DNA from: Mixophyes australis
Lineage: Eukaryota; Chordata; Amphibia; Anura; Limnodynastidae
Direction of reading: 5' to 3'
Length of the DNA stretch: 64,000 nucleotides
Assembly: GCA_036250195.1 (NCBI GenBank)
Contig: JAVHZZ010000002.1
Span: 363,501,624-363,565,623 of the forward strand
Position 1 is the stretch's first letter; each line of letters opens with the position of its first letter. Below, one piece after another: positions 1 through 12,458 of the stretch. The position numbers and the translations under genes were made by a program. The notes beneath the pieces were generated by a model. That model did not search any database. It was not told the origin of the DNA and saw only the letters and a list, made by a program, of their open reading frames with translations.

Positions 1-3000
1 GTCTGACAGAAATGGTGATTGGATAGAGCAAGTGGCTACATGTGATATGAAAGGATTTCCCCATGTACAGCACTTTACAAATGACTCTGTTACCAAAAAA
101 AATCCACTCAGCTTTCAATTTTACAAGTAATGTCTGGACGGAAACATGTATCTCACAATTGTATATTTTTGGTTCTCCGGTCTATGCAGACGTATAAATG
201 AGTGGGTTTCTTTTCAGTTGGTTTTGCCGATATAATGTTTAATTTATTTTTGTGGTATCGTTGAATGAACGGAATCTCAGAGCTGGAATTCACACTCAGC
301 ATTCTGCTACATCTGGCACTGGGATAGAGCACATTATAGCTTCTGACTCCCAGAGCTTCCACAGGAAATATTATTTTACCACCCATAGGGCAATGCTTTA
401 AAGGGGAAATATGTAAGACTTCAGAAGACAGGGCAAGCACTGTGTGACATGCACAGCCTTGCTTAGTTATGTATCAAATCAGAGAATGAAATAACATTTC
501 TTGTACAAGTTCTTCTCCTTCTCTCTATAATATATATTTGGCCGCGCACAGCTAGACGTGTCCTGGAATCCTGATTACTCTTTTATGATGCAAAAAAGTA
601 GCTGTAATTAGGTTATATCAGTAGCTTTTTGAGAATATTTGCATACAATTTTTATTTGGTTTGCTATTGGCTCACTTGTGTAAGTAGTGCGGGGTGATTG
701 GTTGGGTTGGATTCTTGAAGTCTGGTATCCTTGCTGTCACGTGTTTTACGCTTGACAACTATATATACAGGTATGTTTTAATAATTTCTCTGCTTTGATA
801 AAGGTACAATGTAGTAATGAAATGTTGGTGACTTGCTAGATTAATGGTATAAAGTGTAAATGTCAAGCAGAGCTGAACATTAATATTAATACAATACTAT
901 TACACTATATACAGACATAGGACACAATATCTCCCCACATGACCCGATCACTGGATATGATCAAAATACAATTTTACAGAATTTTAATTATCCATATTTA
1001 ATACACTAACTTGTTCAATGTACAGAGTGAGAATGTATATTGACAATAGCAACCAGCAACCAAAATAAGAGACCTAAATGGCCAATATTAAATAAAAAAA
1101 CCTCTGCCATATTATTAGGAATACATCTTCGAAACCTGGGATCTTTGAATGCATTCAGAATACTCAAAAGTTCCATACTGGAACATTAGCCATCTGATTC
1201 ATAGAGGCAAGAGGCCCTGCCCTCTCAATATTCACATTAGAAAAAAAGGTTAAAGGTCCAGGTAATTTTAGGATTACTGTATCTGGTGGTTGTATGAAGA
1301 AAGGTAGCACACCCACATTCACTATTACTGTCCTGCTCCAACCTACTGATTTCATCCAAAACTTTAATAATCGTATAAAATAATTTAATAATTTTGGCCG
1401 CTAGACTAGTTGCAAATATACAGATATAGTATTTGCTATTTTATTACTTATATTGTTGATTTTATCCATCAAGGACCCTGAACAGATTTGCTTTGTGATT
1501 CTATAATAGCTCTTTCATCTGTACAATAAAGGGAGTGAACAGGAGCATTTTTTAAGACCACAATTGAACACCAAAATGATGCAGAAAATCTAGTAATATT
1601 GGATTCCTTTTATTGATAACCGCAGGGACACAGCTCATGCGGTTCTGGAGAATGTGACCAGACGCTATTTTATCGTCAAGCTATTTGCAATGGCGCTATT
1701 ATTATTTTTTTCAGCATTTCTGAGTCTTGCAATGCAGCTATAAATTGTGTTTAATATCTATTCTGAACCAAATTCTTTAAAATTGTTACGAAAATAGGAA
1801 AAAACAAATATGTAGCACTACAGCTTTAAATGGTTAGACAGGCTGTAAAAACAATCAATTCTATCAAGCCACGCTCGGCTTGAAATCACAGTTAGTCATC
1901 CTTTAAGACCTTTCACTGGCTGCTTACAATCATACCAATTTAATGCCAACCCTCTGAATTGTAATTGCCAGGCTAGACATCTGCAGTTAACCCCCAACCC
2001 ACGTTCCGAAAAAAAAAAAAGCTTGAAATCGATAGACAACATATTCTCTTAGCCTAGGCTACAAAAGGTGCCTGCCGGGTCTACCAAGACACAATCTTAC
2101 GTTCATTGTTTCACACCCGCCGATGATTATGCCGATAGTGTGATAGAAGCTGTCAGCCAATGCCTTTCTAATTTGATAAGCCCCAAAAAAATCAGTGTGC
2201 ATGTCTAATCCTTCAGACAAATGGGCATTAGCAGGCCAGTCTGTCACAAGACGGCTATACAAAAGGTATTTATCAGACACAAGGCTGGGAGCACGTTCAC
2301 CCACAGGCTATATGCGAGGATTGTCAAACCACCTTATGATGGAACACAGCCGACATATCCTCAGTAATGGTAGAATCGAGCAGTATAAACCGGTTATTTT
2401 AATAGGAACGTGAAATATTACAAACCAAAAGGAAAAAAAAAAAAAAGTGCAGCAATGCAGTACTTGATTTATCTGTTGAAAGTAGGAGTACAGGATCTTT
2501 GTCCGGATGATAAGATTGGGGCTTAGGATTTTCTGGATATGGGTTTTTTTCTGTAAGTAGGAGCACCATGCCTTAAATCAAATGAAACACATTTAAAAAT
2601 GCAGAGCTCCTCATACTAATAAGAAGAAACATTTCATGATCATTTACCTTTTTTTTTCCCCCTTTCCATATTCTGGATAAGAGCTCACATACCTGTACAT
2701 ATCCAGCCATGTGAGCAGTGGTATATCATCTATACAACACTCTGGCATAGGACTAGAACCCCACCCTGTCAATATAATCTATAATGTAAATAATAATGAT
2801 AATAAAAAAAATAATTCTACAGCTCATATTACAGGGAGCTGTGGAATGCTGTCTGCAGTGCTATATCATCATCATCATCATCATCATTTATTTATATAGC
2901 GCCACAGATTCCGCAGCACTGTACAGAGCTCGTTCACATCAGTCCCTGCCCCATTGGAGCTTACAGTCTAAATTCCCTAACATACACACGCAGACACTAG

Positions 3001-5286
3001 GGTCAATTTTGAAAGCGGACAATTAACCTACTAGTATGTTTTTGGAGTGTGGGAGGAAACCGGAGCACCCGGAGGAAAACCACGCAAACACAGGGAGAAC
3101 ATACAAACTCCACACAGACAAGGCCATGATTGGGAATTGAACTCATGACTCCAGGGCTGTGAGGCAGAAGTGCTAACCACTTAGCCACCGTGCTGCCCAT
3201 ATAATATAATATATATAATAGGGTTACTAAGAGAAAGTCTAGTGTGCATAGAACAATGCTTCCTGCCACACAAACAGCACTCAGATGCCCTTAACTTCTG
3301 AAAATATGGCATACGTTTTTTGTCACCAAACATTCAGTCATGCAAAAGAAAGCCTTCCAATTTAGTAGGTGGCAGTTATAAAGGTGCTAATTTGTGAAAG
3401 GAAATCTTAATATGAATATAAAAGTCAGTACATGGCTCAACTATACTCATGAGCCTCAAAGGGTTTATTAAAATGAAAATATAATTTACACCAAACAAGT
3501 TGGATTAGTGATTTAATAATTACAAAATAGAGTAGGCCTTATTCCACTCCCCACCATCCATCCACGTTCCAATGTTTAAAACTTGTACCTGAGTAGGCCG
3601 ACTTATATTGAAATTATTACATTTTACCTCAGTAAAACGTACTTCACCATAAAGCCCCGAAACTGTACAAACGTTGAAAGTGAAATGTAATGTCATAGTC
3701 ACCACACTTACATGTATTGCTGGAGAGTAGTGGAACACTCCACACAGTTTATTTGTCTATATTGGTTTGAAAATTTGCTTAATGGTCTGCAAAGTGTCCA
3801 CACGCATTCTAGTTTGCTAAGTTTTTAGGTATTCTTGATCATATTCGAACACGCTAAGTCAATACAAAGCAGACATTACTGAGGAGAAAAGCAAATCAGA
3901 CATACCCACAACCCTGTGAAACAGCAGTAAAACTGCACCATTGCCAAAGACAGGCATCCCTGTGGGAGCGGAATCTCCTGGACCTTCTCATGTAAACAGT
4001 CAGACAAAATGTCGCCACAGACATCACCAATCAATTAAATAGTTGTCCGCAAAACAATATGCCATAGAACCTAAACTATATATACTACAAATTCTAGACA
4101 GTTTCTTCACCCATATTGCACAATCAACATATATAATTATTCATGGTAAGGCAACTAAACCAAGGTTTATTATAGGCTGTACATAACTGCACTACTTAAT
4201 TAGTAGCCCCTTATATGTTTATACATACAGTTGCAAGCTACCAATTTATGACACCACATTTACTACAACAGAATCAGTGCTTGTCTAGTACATTCACTGT
4301 AGCGTGTAGCTGAACCCATCCACCATGCCATCTTTCAAGGGTTGCTGTAGTGGAAATGTTCATTTATTAAAAGGACATGTCCACTTTTGAGGATATTTTT
4401 TTCCCCCCACCTACTGAGCACTACCTGGATATGATGAAATAGGCCTGGGGGAGGAAACTGTATATAGACACACACACGACCACTTCCACCCCTGTGCAAA
4501 GAACTGTGGTAAGGGATCACTTTGGTGCACCTCCTGGGCTTATCTGGCCAGTTCTTAAACTACTCAAACATGTAATCAGTAGACATAATGCTATGTATAC
4601 ATTACTTTCTTATGGGGGGATAGAGATTAAATACTTTATTTTGTTTTACTTTTTTTGGTAACATATGTTAAAACGCACTCATAGAATGTCAGACATCCAG
4701 GTCCATACTCTCTAGCACTAGGACCTGGTGGCAGAGTATCCATGTCTTCCATGCAGGAAACACTGGGGCACGATTCTAAGTACAGGGATAGAACTCTCTA
4801 TTCCAGGAGTACACCTGAACGCTATTTACATGTAAGCCAGGTGCTAACATCTACAGCTTAGAGCAGTGAGGGAGCAGAGATGTAGAGTCTACAACGGTGG
4901 CCTCCTAAGTATGGGACAAGTTTTCCACATAGATTCTCAGACATTGGCAATGAAAAGGTAATGGTACAATTTGAAAATGTGCCATATACTATGAATCAAA
5001 TAAACACATATTTGATGTTTTAAAGGCAACATGGTAACTGGGGAAGGCTGATCCTGTTAAATCCCTGGTTTGCATTATTTTACAAAGGCAGGATGCTGTA
5101 AGTAGGTTATCACCTGCACCGTTCTGGCCTTGGATGAAAATCATTGCAGTTATTTGCATATATTAACAAAACAAAAAAGGTACCTTACTAAAAAAAAATA
5201 CAATACATATGTGAAATCTGTTACACAAATCAAATAATTAAACACAAGCACAATCAATAGCCCGTTTGACAACTAGGTCTCCTTAC
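1..5286 (-). other. METTL16 intron 8 (partial), with no other gene seen
   Basis: AT-rich non-coding DNA downstream of exon 8 on the gene strand. I searched both strands for the METTL16 C-terminal exons and found none. The open frames here (up to about 95 codons) have no family resemblance. Apart from the SINE at 2.87-3.20 kb it holds only short A/T tracts and an (AC) run near 4470. Confidence 0.6.
2866..3198 (-). repeat. tRNA-derived SINE, near full length, L2-like tail
   Basis: Read on the minus strand, the head has an RNA polymerase III A box (TGGCTAAGTGG, about 3178-3188) and a B-box-like GAGTTCAATTCCC (about 3132-3144) at tRNA spacing. The conserved body follows, containing GTTTGTATGTTCTCCCTGTG and a CTCCGGTTTCCTCCCACACT block. 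The body resembles the widely distributed fish and amphibian SINEs of the DANA/HE1/mermaid type. The 3' end (gcgctatataaataa then a TGA-type repeat) resembles an L2-clade LINE tail. This is the only copy in the window that retains the tRNA-like head. Family naming is from memory of conserved motifs. Confidence 0.75.
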
Positions 5287-5376
5287 CGGAATAGTCACAT
5301 CATCGTAGAAGCTCCACGCAAGCGCCCAACGCATTGTTCGTCCTTGGTAGAATTCTGTGTGGGCAACTTTAGGAAC
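5287..5376 (-). CDS. METTL16: METTL16 exon 8: residues 267-296, end of the methyltransferase core
   Basis: The exon encodes VPKVAHTEFYQGRTMRWALA then WSFYDDVTIP. TMRWALAWSF is a hallmark of the METTL16 family, and the arginines fall at 279 and 282 as in the human protein. The acceptor is catcatag (exon begins at 5376) and the donor is CCG followed by gtaagg at 5286. Length is exactly 90 nt, phase 0 to phase 0. The seven coding exons total 888 nt. The remaining C-terminal part (nuclear localisation region and vertebrate-conserved region, about 260 residues in human) is not seen between 1 and 5286 and is inferred to lie left of the window. Confidence 0.96.
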
Positions 5377-5510
5377 CTATGATGTATTAAAAAAGTAAAA
5401 TACAAATAAACTACTTGTAAAGGTGGATTATTGAAAGTTCTTTTCAATAAACTATTTTTTTCTGAATAACCCTAATAAAATTACTTAGTAATGAAATAAA
5501 GCACTCCTGA

Positions 5511-5683
5511 GGGTAAATTTATCAAGCTGCAGGTTTGAAAAAGTGGAGATGTTGCCTATATAAACCAATCAGATTCCAGTTATTTGTTTAGTACATTCTA
5601 CAAAATGACAGCTAGAATCTGATTGGTTGCTATAGTCAAAATCTCCACTAATTCAAACCCCTAGCTTGATAAATTTACCCCCC
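5511..5683. mobile_element. Palindromic MITE, copy A
   Basis: About 173 bp with long imperfect inverted arms: GGGTAAATTTATCAAGCTGC at the left and its complement at the right. The interior includes AATCTGATTGGTTGCTATAG and a related inverted block. It is the same family as the copy at 33882-34053 but more diverged. It lies in METTL16 intron 7 and has no coding capacity. Confidence 0.7.
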
Positions 5684-6375
5684 TGGGGCGTAACTGATGC
5701 CAGCAGTATTAAATACACGTTTACTGGGTTGACATGTATGAATAGATGCTTATAACCTGAAGTAGTAAAATAAGTGTTTTCAGATTCTAGATTTGCCTTT
5801 AAACACAATTGCCGTTTTAAATTAAGCTGTCAAACTCGCCGATATTTGGCAAGTTGCAAAAAGCGCCCTTTAATACATTTACCCCTAGAAATGCAGAGCA
5901 GGAAGCAGATTAAAGCCATACTCCCAGATAGCCCTGGGGGTTATTTCTGCTCATCACTTTTAAATGGATGCAGGCGGGTGTGAGCAGGATGGCCAATCAC
6001 AATCCACAATAAATGTGATGTCACAGAGATAGCAGCTTCCTGCTCACACCCGTCTGCAGCAACACACTGCCGTAGGTATTGTCTGAGACAAACCACGGAC
6101 TTCTGGTGAATGGCACCCCGAGTAGGACAAATGTTTATTTCTTCCTGGAAGTGTTGCTTTAAAGAGTGAACTGCATAACATGCTCGACTCAATCCTATCA
6201 AGATGCAAAACTTTGTAATATTGTTTTGTGAATGCTAGGAAGTTTTCTTGCATGTTGGATAAACTTATATCTTGGAATTAGCTCCTTTTATTCATGGCTG
6301 GGGTTGAGTAAAATCTTGCCCAGTTTTGTTACAAAATCGTCAACGGCGGAACAATAAGTATAGTAATAAACGTAC

Positions 6376-6445
6376 CCCTTGTATCCGCAGCTCTTCTTTC
6401 AATGGAGCCAAACTGCACTTCTTACCCAGCATGCAGCTGTACCAT
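6376..6445 (-). CDS. METTL16: METTL16 exon 7: residues 243-266
   Basis: This is a short 70-nt exon. It completes the split Arg codon and encodes WYSCMLGKKCSLAPLKEELR then IQG. The sequence is essentially the METTL16 family consensus for the strand and helix just before the TMRW motif. The acceptor is tttctag at 6446-6448 and the donor is GGG followed by gtacgt at 6375. It enters in phase 2 and leaves in phase 0 at codon 266. It is too short to appear as a long ORF. The intron separating it from exon 6 (about 8.3 kb) contains a CR1-like LINE and a broken Tc1 element, both reading on the opposite strand to the gene. Confidence 0.95.
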
Positions 6446-7821
6446 CTAGAAAGAAATATCCAACAGGGTACATAAATGGTGAGCTTTAAAGCACTGCAGG
6501 AACATACACGAGCCAAGGGCAGCCCAGCATCCCCTGTATTATAAATAAATTATTAGTTGGCGATTCAGACATCTTGACATTTCTCCCTGTAACAGCATGA
6601 ACATGGTGGGGAACATAATTTCTGATTTTCATTCATTAATCAATTTTGAATCATTGTGATGTGGCTCTACCACTCCGTGGAAGTGGAACATGAGGGGATA
6701 ATGGGATTGCAAATTTTGCTAGACAAAGACCGCAGGTAATACAATTAGGGCTTTAGCAAAAGACAAAATCTACACTTAAATGTCAAAAACACGTCTTCAG
6801 TCAGAGCAAAAGATGTCTGATGCACTTGCTTAGCAAAAAGATTTTAAATAAACTTTGACTGCAGAATCTACTAATATGCATTAAATAGTGCACAAGTGTC
6901 GCATCTAAAAGACATTACCCTTGCAAAAACACATTATGGCATAACAGGTCTTTAAGAATGATTTATTTATTTAAGGGAAAATGTATGGTAAATAGTAAAT
7001 AACAGAATGTCAAAAATTCCTTATTTGGAAAGGACTTCACATGTTGAGCAAAAAACCCTAAGCTGCACTGATGAGCCCCAATACATATGAAACAGACTGT
7101 TTGTAGATGGGGATTCTGTTTCGGCAATGGTCCATGTTAGGCTCTGAAAACTCAGTTCATAAATTGATTAAATTGTTGTCATTTCAATGGCATTATCCAG
7201 AAGTATATTCTCCTAAACAGGATTGTCTTACTTGTATTTTGTTCCAATGCAGTAGCGCAAAAATATTTCAGTGACCCAACTACTAGGTGAACATCAGAAA
7301 TAAATGAACCCGGAGCTCGGGCAACATGTAGTGAAGCGGGTGGTGTTGACGAAGCTTGCTGGATTGTGACCTTGTACAGGAGACGAGAACCACGGCTTAC
7401 ATACCTCTGCTAGAACATATTGCTGGAACACTCCACAAAGGTGAATTATAAGCTTATGTTAAAACTGTTCTGCTATCACACTTTAGAAAGAGGCTGAATC
7501 TCCATTATATTTAGCAATATGCAGAAACCACACAATCAAAACACAATTATTTTTTTACTCTACAAGGAATTCTGTAAAAGGAAAATAAATAAATGAGCAA
7601 TGAGCACAAAACATATAGGCATAATTAATGTGTCTATTATTCCATTTATGTGTTACCAGAGCGGCCAGAACTATGTCCACACACGTGAGCACAGAACGAC
7701 AAGCACATAGTGTGTGAATATTACACATAGCCAGAAATGGTTAATGTCTGGCCACATTTTCCACCAATCGCGATCAATTCTGATGAGAAGACGTTAAGGA
7801 TGAGTAGCCACTTCACGTTTA
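6446..7821. other. Non-coding intronic stretch
   Basis: Left part of METTL16 intron 6 before the SINE fragment. Single-copy-looking AT-rich DNA with no ORF or repeat I can identify. Confidence 0.5.
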
Positions 7822-7951
7822 TCATCATCATCTATTTATATAGCGCCACTAATTCTGCAGCGCTGTACAGAGAACTCACATTAGTCCCTGCCCTACTGGA
7901 GCTTACACACACACACGTCAATTTTAATAGCAGTCAATTAACCTACTAGTA
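7822..7951 (-). repeat. SINE fragment (3' half)
   Basis: The plus strand shows ATCATCATCATC followed by TATTTATATAGCGCCACTAA, then the GTACAGAGAACTCACATTAG block and CAATTAACCTACTAGTAT. These match the 3' half of the SINE at 2866-3198. The tRNA head and core are missing, as expected for a 5'-truncated retroposon. Confidence 0.75.
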
Positions 7952-8784
7952 TATCTAAAACATAATTACAGCCAGTATGGACACCTTTATGTGGAGTGAC
8001 TACAATGACATGATTGTTCTACATAAACAGGAAATTTCTCTTATCAGGTCATGAAAAAGTTGCTCGTCATTGTTTTGGAAAACAAATCCAAGTAGCCTCA
8101 GTTGACAAAATATGAAAGTATAAATACCAAAACCGGGAATACACATTTCTATAAAACTAACAGAATTTATTGTTCATGTTTATTTATAGTTATTGTTTGT
8201 TATGGTAGAGTAGTTAACCCCCTAAAAATGGTTCAATGAAGTATTGGTGTTTTTACAGAAGGTGCTGTTTGTAAATCAGATTTCTCAAAAGAAAAATCAC
8301 ATAGGTGGAAATACGTTTTACATTATTTTATATCACTCAGAAATATAACTGTGGATTAAACAAGTTCCACAAAATAAATTAAGGTGTGACAAGTTTTTTA
8401 GGAATGAATGGTATTCTCCATGTGTCACGGTTACTCCAAAACAGTCCAAGGTTGAATGCAGAGAATAATTATCTTGGAATACTCATGTTATATGGCAAAC
8501 CTGTGCACTTGTTACTACACACTACCTATCCAGACCTATACACAATCGGCAGCACCATTATAGTTCATCCTCAGGTTCTAATTATTTCTGCAGTACCATT
8601 AAGCCCAACGCCAGATTCCTTTCAAGAGTGGCTCTTTTTATCAAATGTATAATTTTATGTTATTGTAACCTTGCTTTGTGAAGATGACAAGGTTTTCATA
8701 CCAAGCAATGCATTTTCATGTTGCTTATTACTGCAACACAGTCCTAAGTAATTAGACCGCAAAAGCAGATATTTGTAACACTTC

Positions 8785-9985
8785 TCTAGAGAATAGGGAA
8801 CAGAGAGTTGTGATAAATGGAACATTTTCTAATTGGTCAAAGGTCTTAAGTGGAGTTCCTCAAGGTTCCGTGCTGGGACCACTCCTTTTTAATATATTTA
8901 TTAATGACCTTGGTGATGGTTTAGAGAGTAAAGTTTCTATTTTTGCAGATGACACTAAACTCTGTAAGGTAATAAAATCAGAGCAAGATGTAGCTTCTCT
9001 ACAGAGGGACTTAAATAAACTGGAGGATTGGGCGGCTAAATGGAATATGAGGTTTAACACAGATAAATGTAAGGTTATGCATTCAGGGATCAAAAACAAG
9101 AACGCAATCTATAAATTAAATGGAATTAATTTGGGAGAATCTATAATGGAAAAGGATTTGGGAGTGCTCGTAGACAGTAGACTTAGCAATAGTGCTCAAT
9201 GTCAAGCAGCAGCTGCAAGGGCAAACAAAGTATTGGCATGCATAAAAAGGGGCATAGATGCAAGGGAAGACAGTGTAATTTTGCCACTGTATAAATCATT
9301 GGTAAGACCTCATCTTGAATATGCAGTACAGTTCTGGGCACCACTCTATAAAAAAGATAATTTGGAACTAGAAAGGGTTCAGAGAAGGGCGACAAAATTG
9401 ATAAAGGGTATGGAGTCATTAAGTTATGAGGAAAGGTTAGCCAGTTTAGGCATGTTTACTTTAGAAAAGAGGCGCCTAAGGGGAGATATGATTACTATGT
9501 ACAAATACATTAGGGGTCAATACAGAGAGCTTTCATGGGAACTTTTTACCCCAAGGACCATACACAGGACACGTGGTCATCCCCTAAGGTTAGAGGAGAG
9601 GAAATTTCACAACCAGCAAAGGAAGGGGTTCTTTACAGTAAGGGCAGTCAAGATATGGAATTCATTGCCAGGGAAGGTTGTGATGGCAGATTCAATAGAT
9701 ATGTTTAAGAAAGGGTTAGACAAATTTTTAGCGGAAAGGTGTATCCAGGGATACGACCGTTAATTTAAAATAAAGGATAGTAGTGGATATAGGGTAAAAA
9801 TTGGATTGCAATATTGAGTCTGGGGGGATTTTCAAAATTGAAACAGATGGGCGGTTGCCTACTCTGAATTAATTTCAAATATAAGTGCAGGATCGAAGGA
9901 GATCCAAAATAGGTTGAACTTGATGGACTGGTGTCTTTTTTCAACCTCATCAACTATGTTACTATGTTACTATGTTACTATATCA
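8785..9985 (+). mobile_element. CR1-like (jockey superfamily) LINE, 5'-truncated, open RT frame
   Basis: An uninterrupted frame from about 8786 to 9763 encodes the C-terminal part of a non-LTR reverse transcriptase. It has the motif SGVPQGSVLGPLLFNIFIND, the catalytic FADD (8942-8953) and the KCKVMHSG thumb region. The conserved jockey-superfamily tail follows, with RPHLEYAVQFWAP, RVQRRATKLIKG, RRLRGDMITMYKYI, FFTVRAVKIWNSLP and a final GYDR. A 3'UTR of about 200 bp ends in an 8-bp tandem tail (CTATGTTA repeated, about 9955-9980), the style of CR1 3' ends. Endonuclease and fingers are missing, so the copy is dead on arrival. The absence of stops and near identity to the copy at 43.6 kb indicate recent insertion. 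It reads antisense to METTL16, in intron 6. Assignment to CR1 rather than a sister clade is uncertain. Confidence 0.88.
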
Positions 9986-11212
9986 CTGATCAAGCTCTTG
10001 ACAGCTCAATGCTGTAGCACCAGGGAGTGTGTGCCAGGCTGTTTCTGTGAATACAAACCGCTGGAGGATTTAGCTCTCAATGCAGTTATGTTCAGGATTA
10101 AAAATCGAGGAACCCATCTGCTTACTAATCATAAGACATCGGTGTCAGTTGCGCTCACTGTCAATGCAGTGCTGGTGTCAGGAACCAGACAGCATTCTCA
10201 AATCATGCTTAATACCACACTTGACTGGTAGAAGAGAAGATAGACTGCTGGATCGCACAGGGTCTTTCGTTTAACAGCAAGTAAGAAAATTGTCACAGTG
10301 GTTGGGCAAGATTTGCTGTCAAACTGTATGAATCTATTTGTAATTAAGCCAAATACCACACACTGACACACTAGGAGACTGACACAACATATTAACCATC
10401 AAACATAAGTCAGTACCTCTTAACATGGCAAGGTGTTCATAATCATCTTGCTGCATGCTGTAAAATGCACATTTACTTACATATAAGAGTAATAGATACA
10501 CTTACTGACAAATGGGTCTATTTACTATTACGTAGCTAAAGTGTAAGTTTTATATGGCAGCTTATCACAGCATTAGGAAAGCTCCTATCGCCACGATTTA
10601 CTTTGGCAGAACAGTGATACTCCCAAGTTCGTCAGCCAATTTTCCTTGTATTGGTGCATGTGCAGTGGTATTGAAAATCTTCAACTTGATTTCAGTCCCA
10701 CTCAAAAAAAAAAAAAAAAAAAAAAGAATAAACAAAAGAAAAAAAAAAGAAATAATTTTAAAATGTTCCTCAATGGAAAAAATGCTTTATTTCAATAAAA
10801 CATTTTTCCTATCATTTACTCTTGCTATCGCCATTCTGAGATGCCGCTGTCCTTGTTAGAAATGGAGGAAGCTTTTCGCAGCAGCGTTGAAGATGGGGGT
10901 TTTCTCTATTCCATAAATAGGGCTGAAAGTAATGGAACTATTTATGCTCAGTCCAAAGTAAATACAGTGAAGTTGGTGTTCCACTAAAATTTACAATTGG
11001 TAAAATTTAAAACAGAAACAGTTCAGAAGCAATAAGACACAATTTTAAAAATGCCCAAATTAAATATATTTTAATACAGTCATCTAGGTCATTAGGAAAA
11101 CTTGCTTAACTTTAAAAGAACTTAGAATTTTTCTCTGATGTTTGTCTTAATTAGTATACTATCTGTTTGAAGCCACTGCCTGAAAGGGTATATATGTGGA
11201 TTTCAGTATTTA
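9986..11212. other. Non-coding intronic stretch with an A-rich tract
   Basis: No gene is recognised. It contains an A-rich low-complexity run at about 10704-10760. Small ORFs here lack homology or codon structure. Confidence 0.5.
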
Positions 11213-12458
11213 CACTATATGGTCAAAGATATGCGGCACCTTATCTAATTAGTGTATTTGCCAATTTCAGCCACACCCATTGCATAAAATTAAGCCTGCA
11301 ACCATGCAATCTCCATAGTAAAACATTAGCAGTAGAAAGGGTTGTACTGAAGATCTAAATTACTTTCACTTTCATAGGATGCCACCTTTCCAACATATCA
11401 GTTTGTCAACTTTATTCCCTGCTAGAGCTGCCCCAATCAACAGTAAGTACTGTTATTGTGAAGTGGAAACGCCTAGAAGCAACAACAGCTCAGCCGTGAA
11501 GTGGTAGGACATAGTTGACCTTGGTTGCAACACTCACTAGGAAGTTACAAAGGGCCTCTGAAAGCAACGTTAGCACAAGAAGGGTTTGTTGGAGATTCAT
11601 GAATTTGGTTTCCATGGTCGTGCAGCCGCATTCAAGCATCATATTCAGATCACCATGCGCAATGCTAAACATCAACTAGAGTGATGTAAAGAACATTAGA
11701 TTCTGGAGCATCGGAAATGCGTTTTCTGAAGTCACTAATCAGACTTCACCATCTGCCAGCATAACGGATGAATCTGGGTTTTGCGGATGTCAGGAGAACG
11801 CCTCCTACCCGAATGTGTACTGTCAACTGTAAAGTTTGGTGGAGGAAGAATAATGGTCTGGTGCTATTTTTCATGGTTTGCCCAGAGCCCATTAGTTCCA
11901 GTGTAGAGAAATCTTAATGCCTCAGCATACAATTAGATTGTACGCTCCCTTGAGCAGGGCCATCTCTCCTCCTGTTTCCTGCGCCTTTTACTCTGCTCTC
12001 CAGCTTCCTTTCCCCCCACCCCTCTGGGGGACTCCCCGTCATACGCGCCCTTCCTCTTGGGCTCCGGCGCCTGCCGGTCTTCCCTCCCCCCTCTCTCTAG
12101 CTGTGCTCTAAGCTTACTGAGTTACTGTGCTTATTGTTTACTGTATTTTTCCGTCCCACCTTGTATTGTACCTGTACGGCGCTACGGACACCGAGTGGCG
12201 CCTTATAAATAAAAATTAATAATAATAATAAAAATACAATGCCATTCTAGAGAATTGTGTGTTTCCAACTTTATGGAAAACAGTTTAGGGAAGTCGAGGT
12301 CTATCAAAAACAATGGCACGGTATGGAAGAACTTGACAGGCCTGCACGGAGCGCTTATCTCAACCCCATCGAACGCCTTTGGGATGAAATAGAACACGGA
12401 CTGTGAACCAGGCCTTATCGCATGACAAAAGTGTCCATCTTCAATAATGTTCCTGTGG
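11213..12458 (+). mobile_element. Tc1/mariner transposon, decayed transposase, split by an insertion
   Basis: The left terminus CACTATATGGTCAAAGATAT follows a TA dinucleotide (11211-11212), as expected for the TA target of Tc1/mariner. Translated pieces in changing plus frames recall the family: a region like [10 protein letters not shown] near 11790-11825, a [12 protein letters not shown] stretch near 11840-11880, and LNPIERLWDEIE near 12360-12395, the conserved segment preceding the last catalytic acid. The frame has stops and frameshifts throughout, so the element cannot make transposase. The right terminus is not recognisable; the end given is where the family resemblance stops. A retroposed L2-type 3' end sits inside it. 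Confidence 0.75.
11934..12233 (+). repeat. L2-like LINE/SINE 3' end inserted in the Tc1 element
   Basis: A 300-bp insert beginning TAGATTGTACGCTCCCTTGA, containing GGCGCTACGGACACCGAGTG-type sequence and ending in an (AAT)n tail. It is flanked by the direct repeat ATACAAT (11927-11933 and 12234-12240), a clear target-site duplication. The same 3' end (gattgtaagct, gagcagggcc, ggcgc.tataaataa) recurs at 59.9 kb. Confidence 0.85.

Noticed and set aside
3129..3198. Functional tRNA gene
   Set aside because: A and B boxes are present but belong to the head of a SINE; no cloverleaf with a proper acceptor stem and anticodon arm was found.
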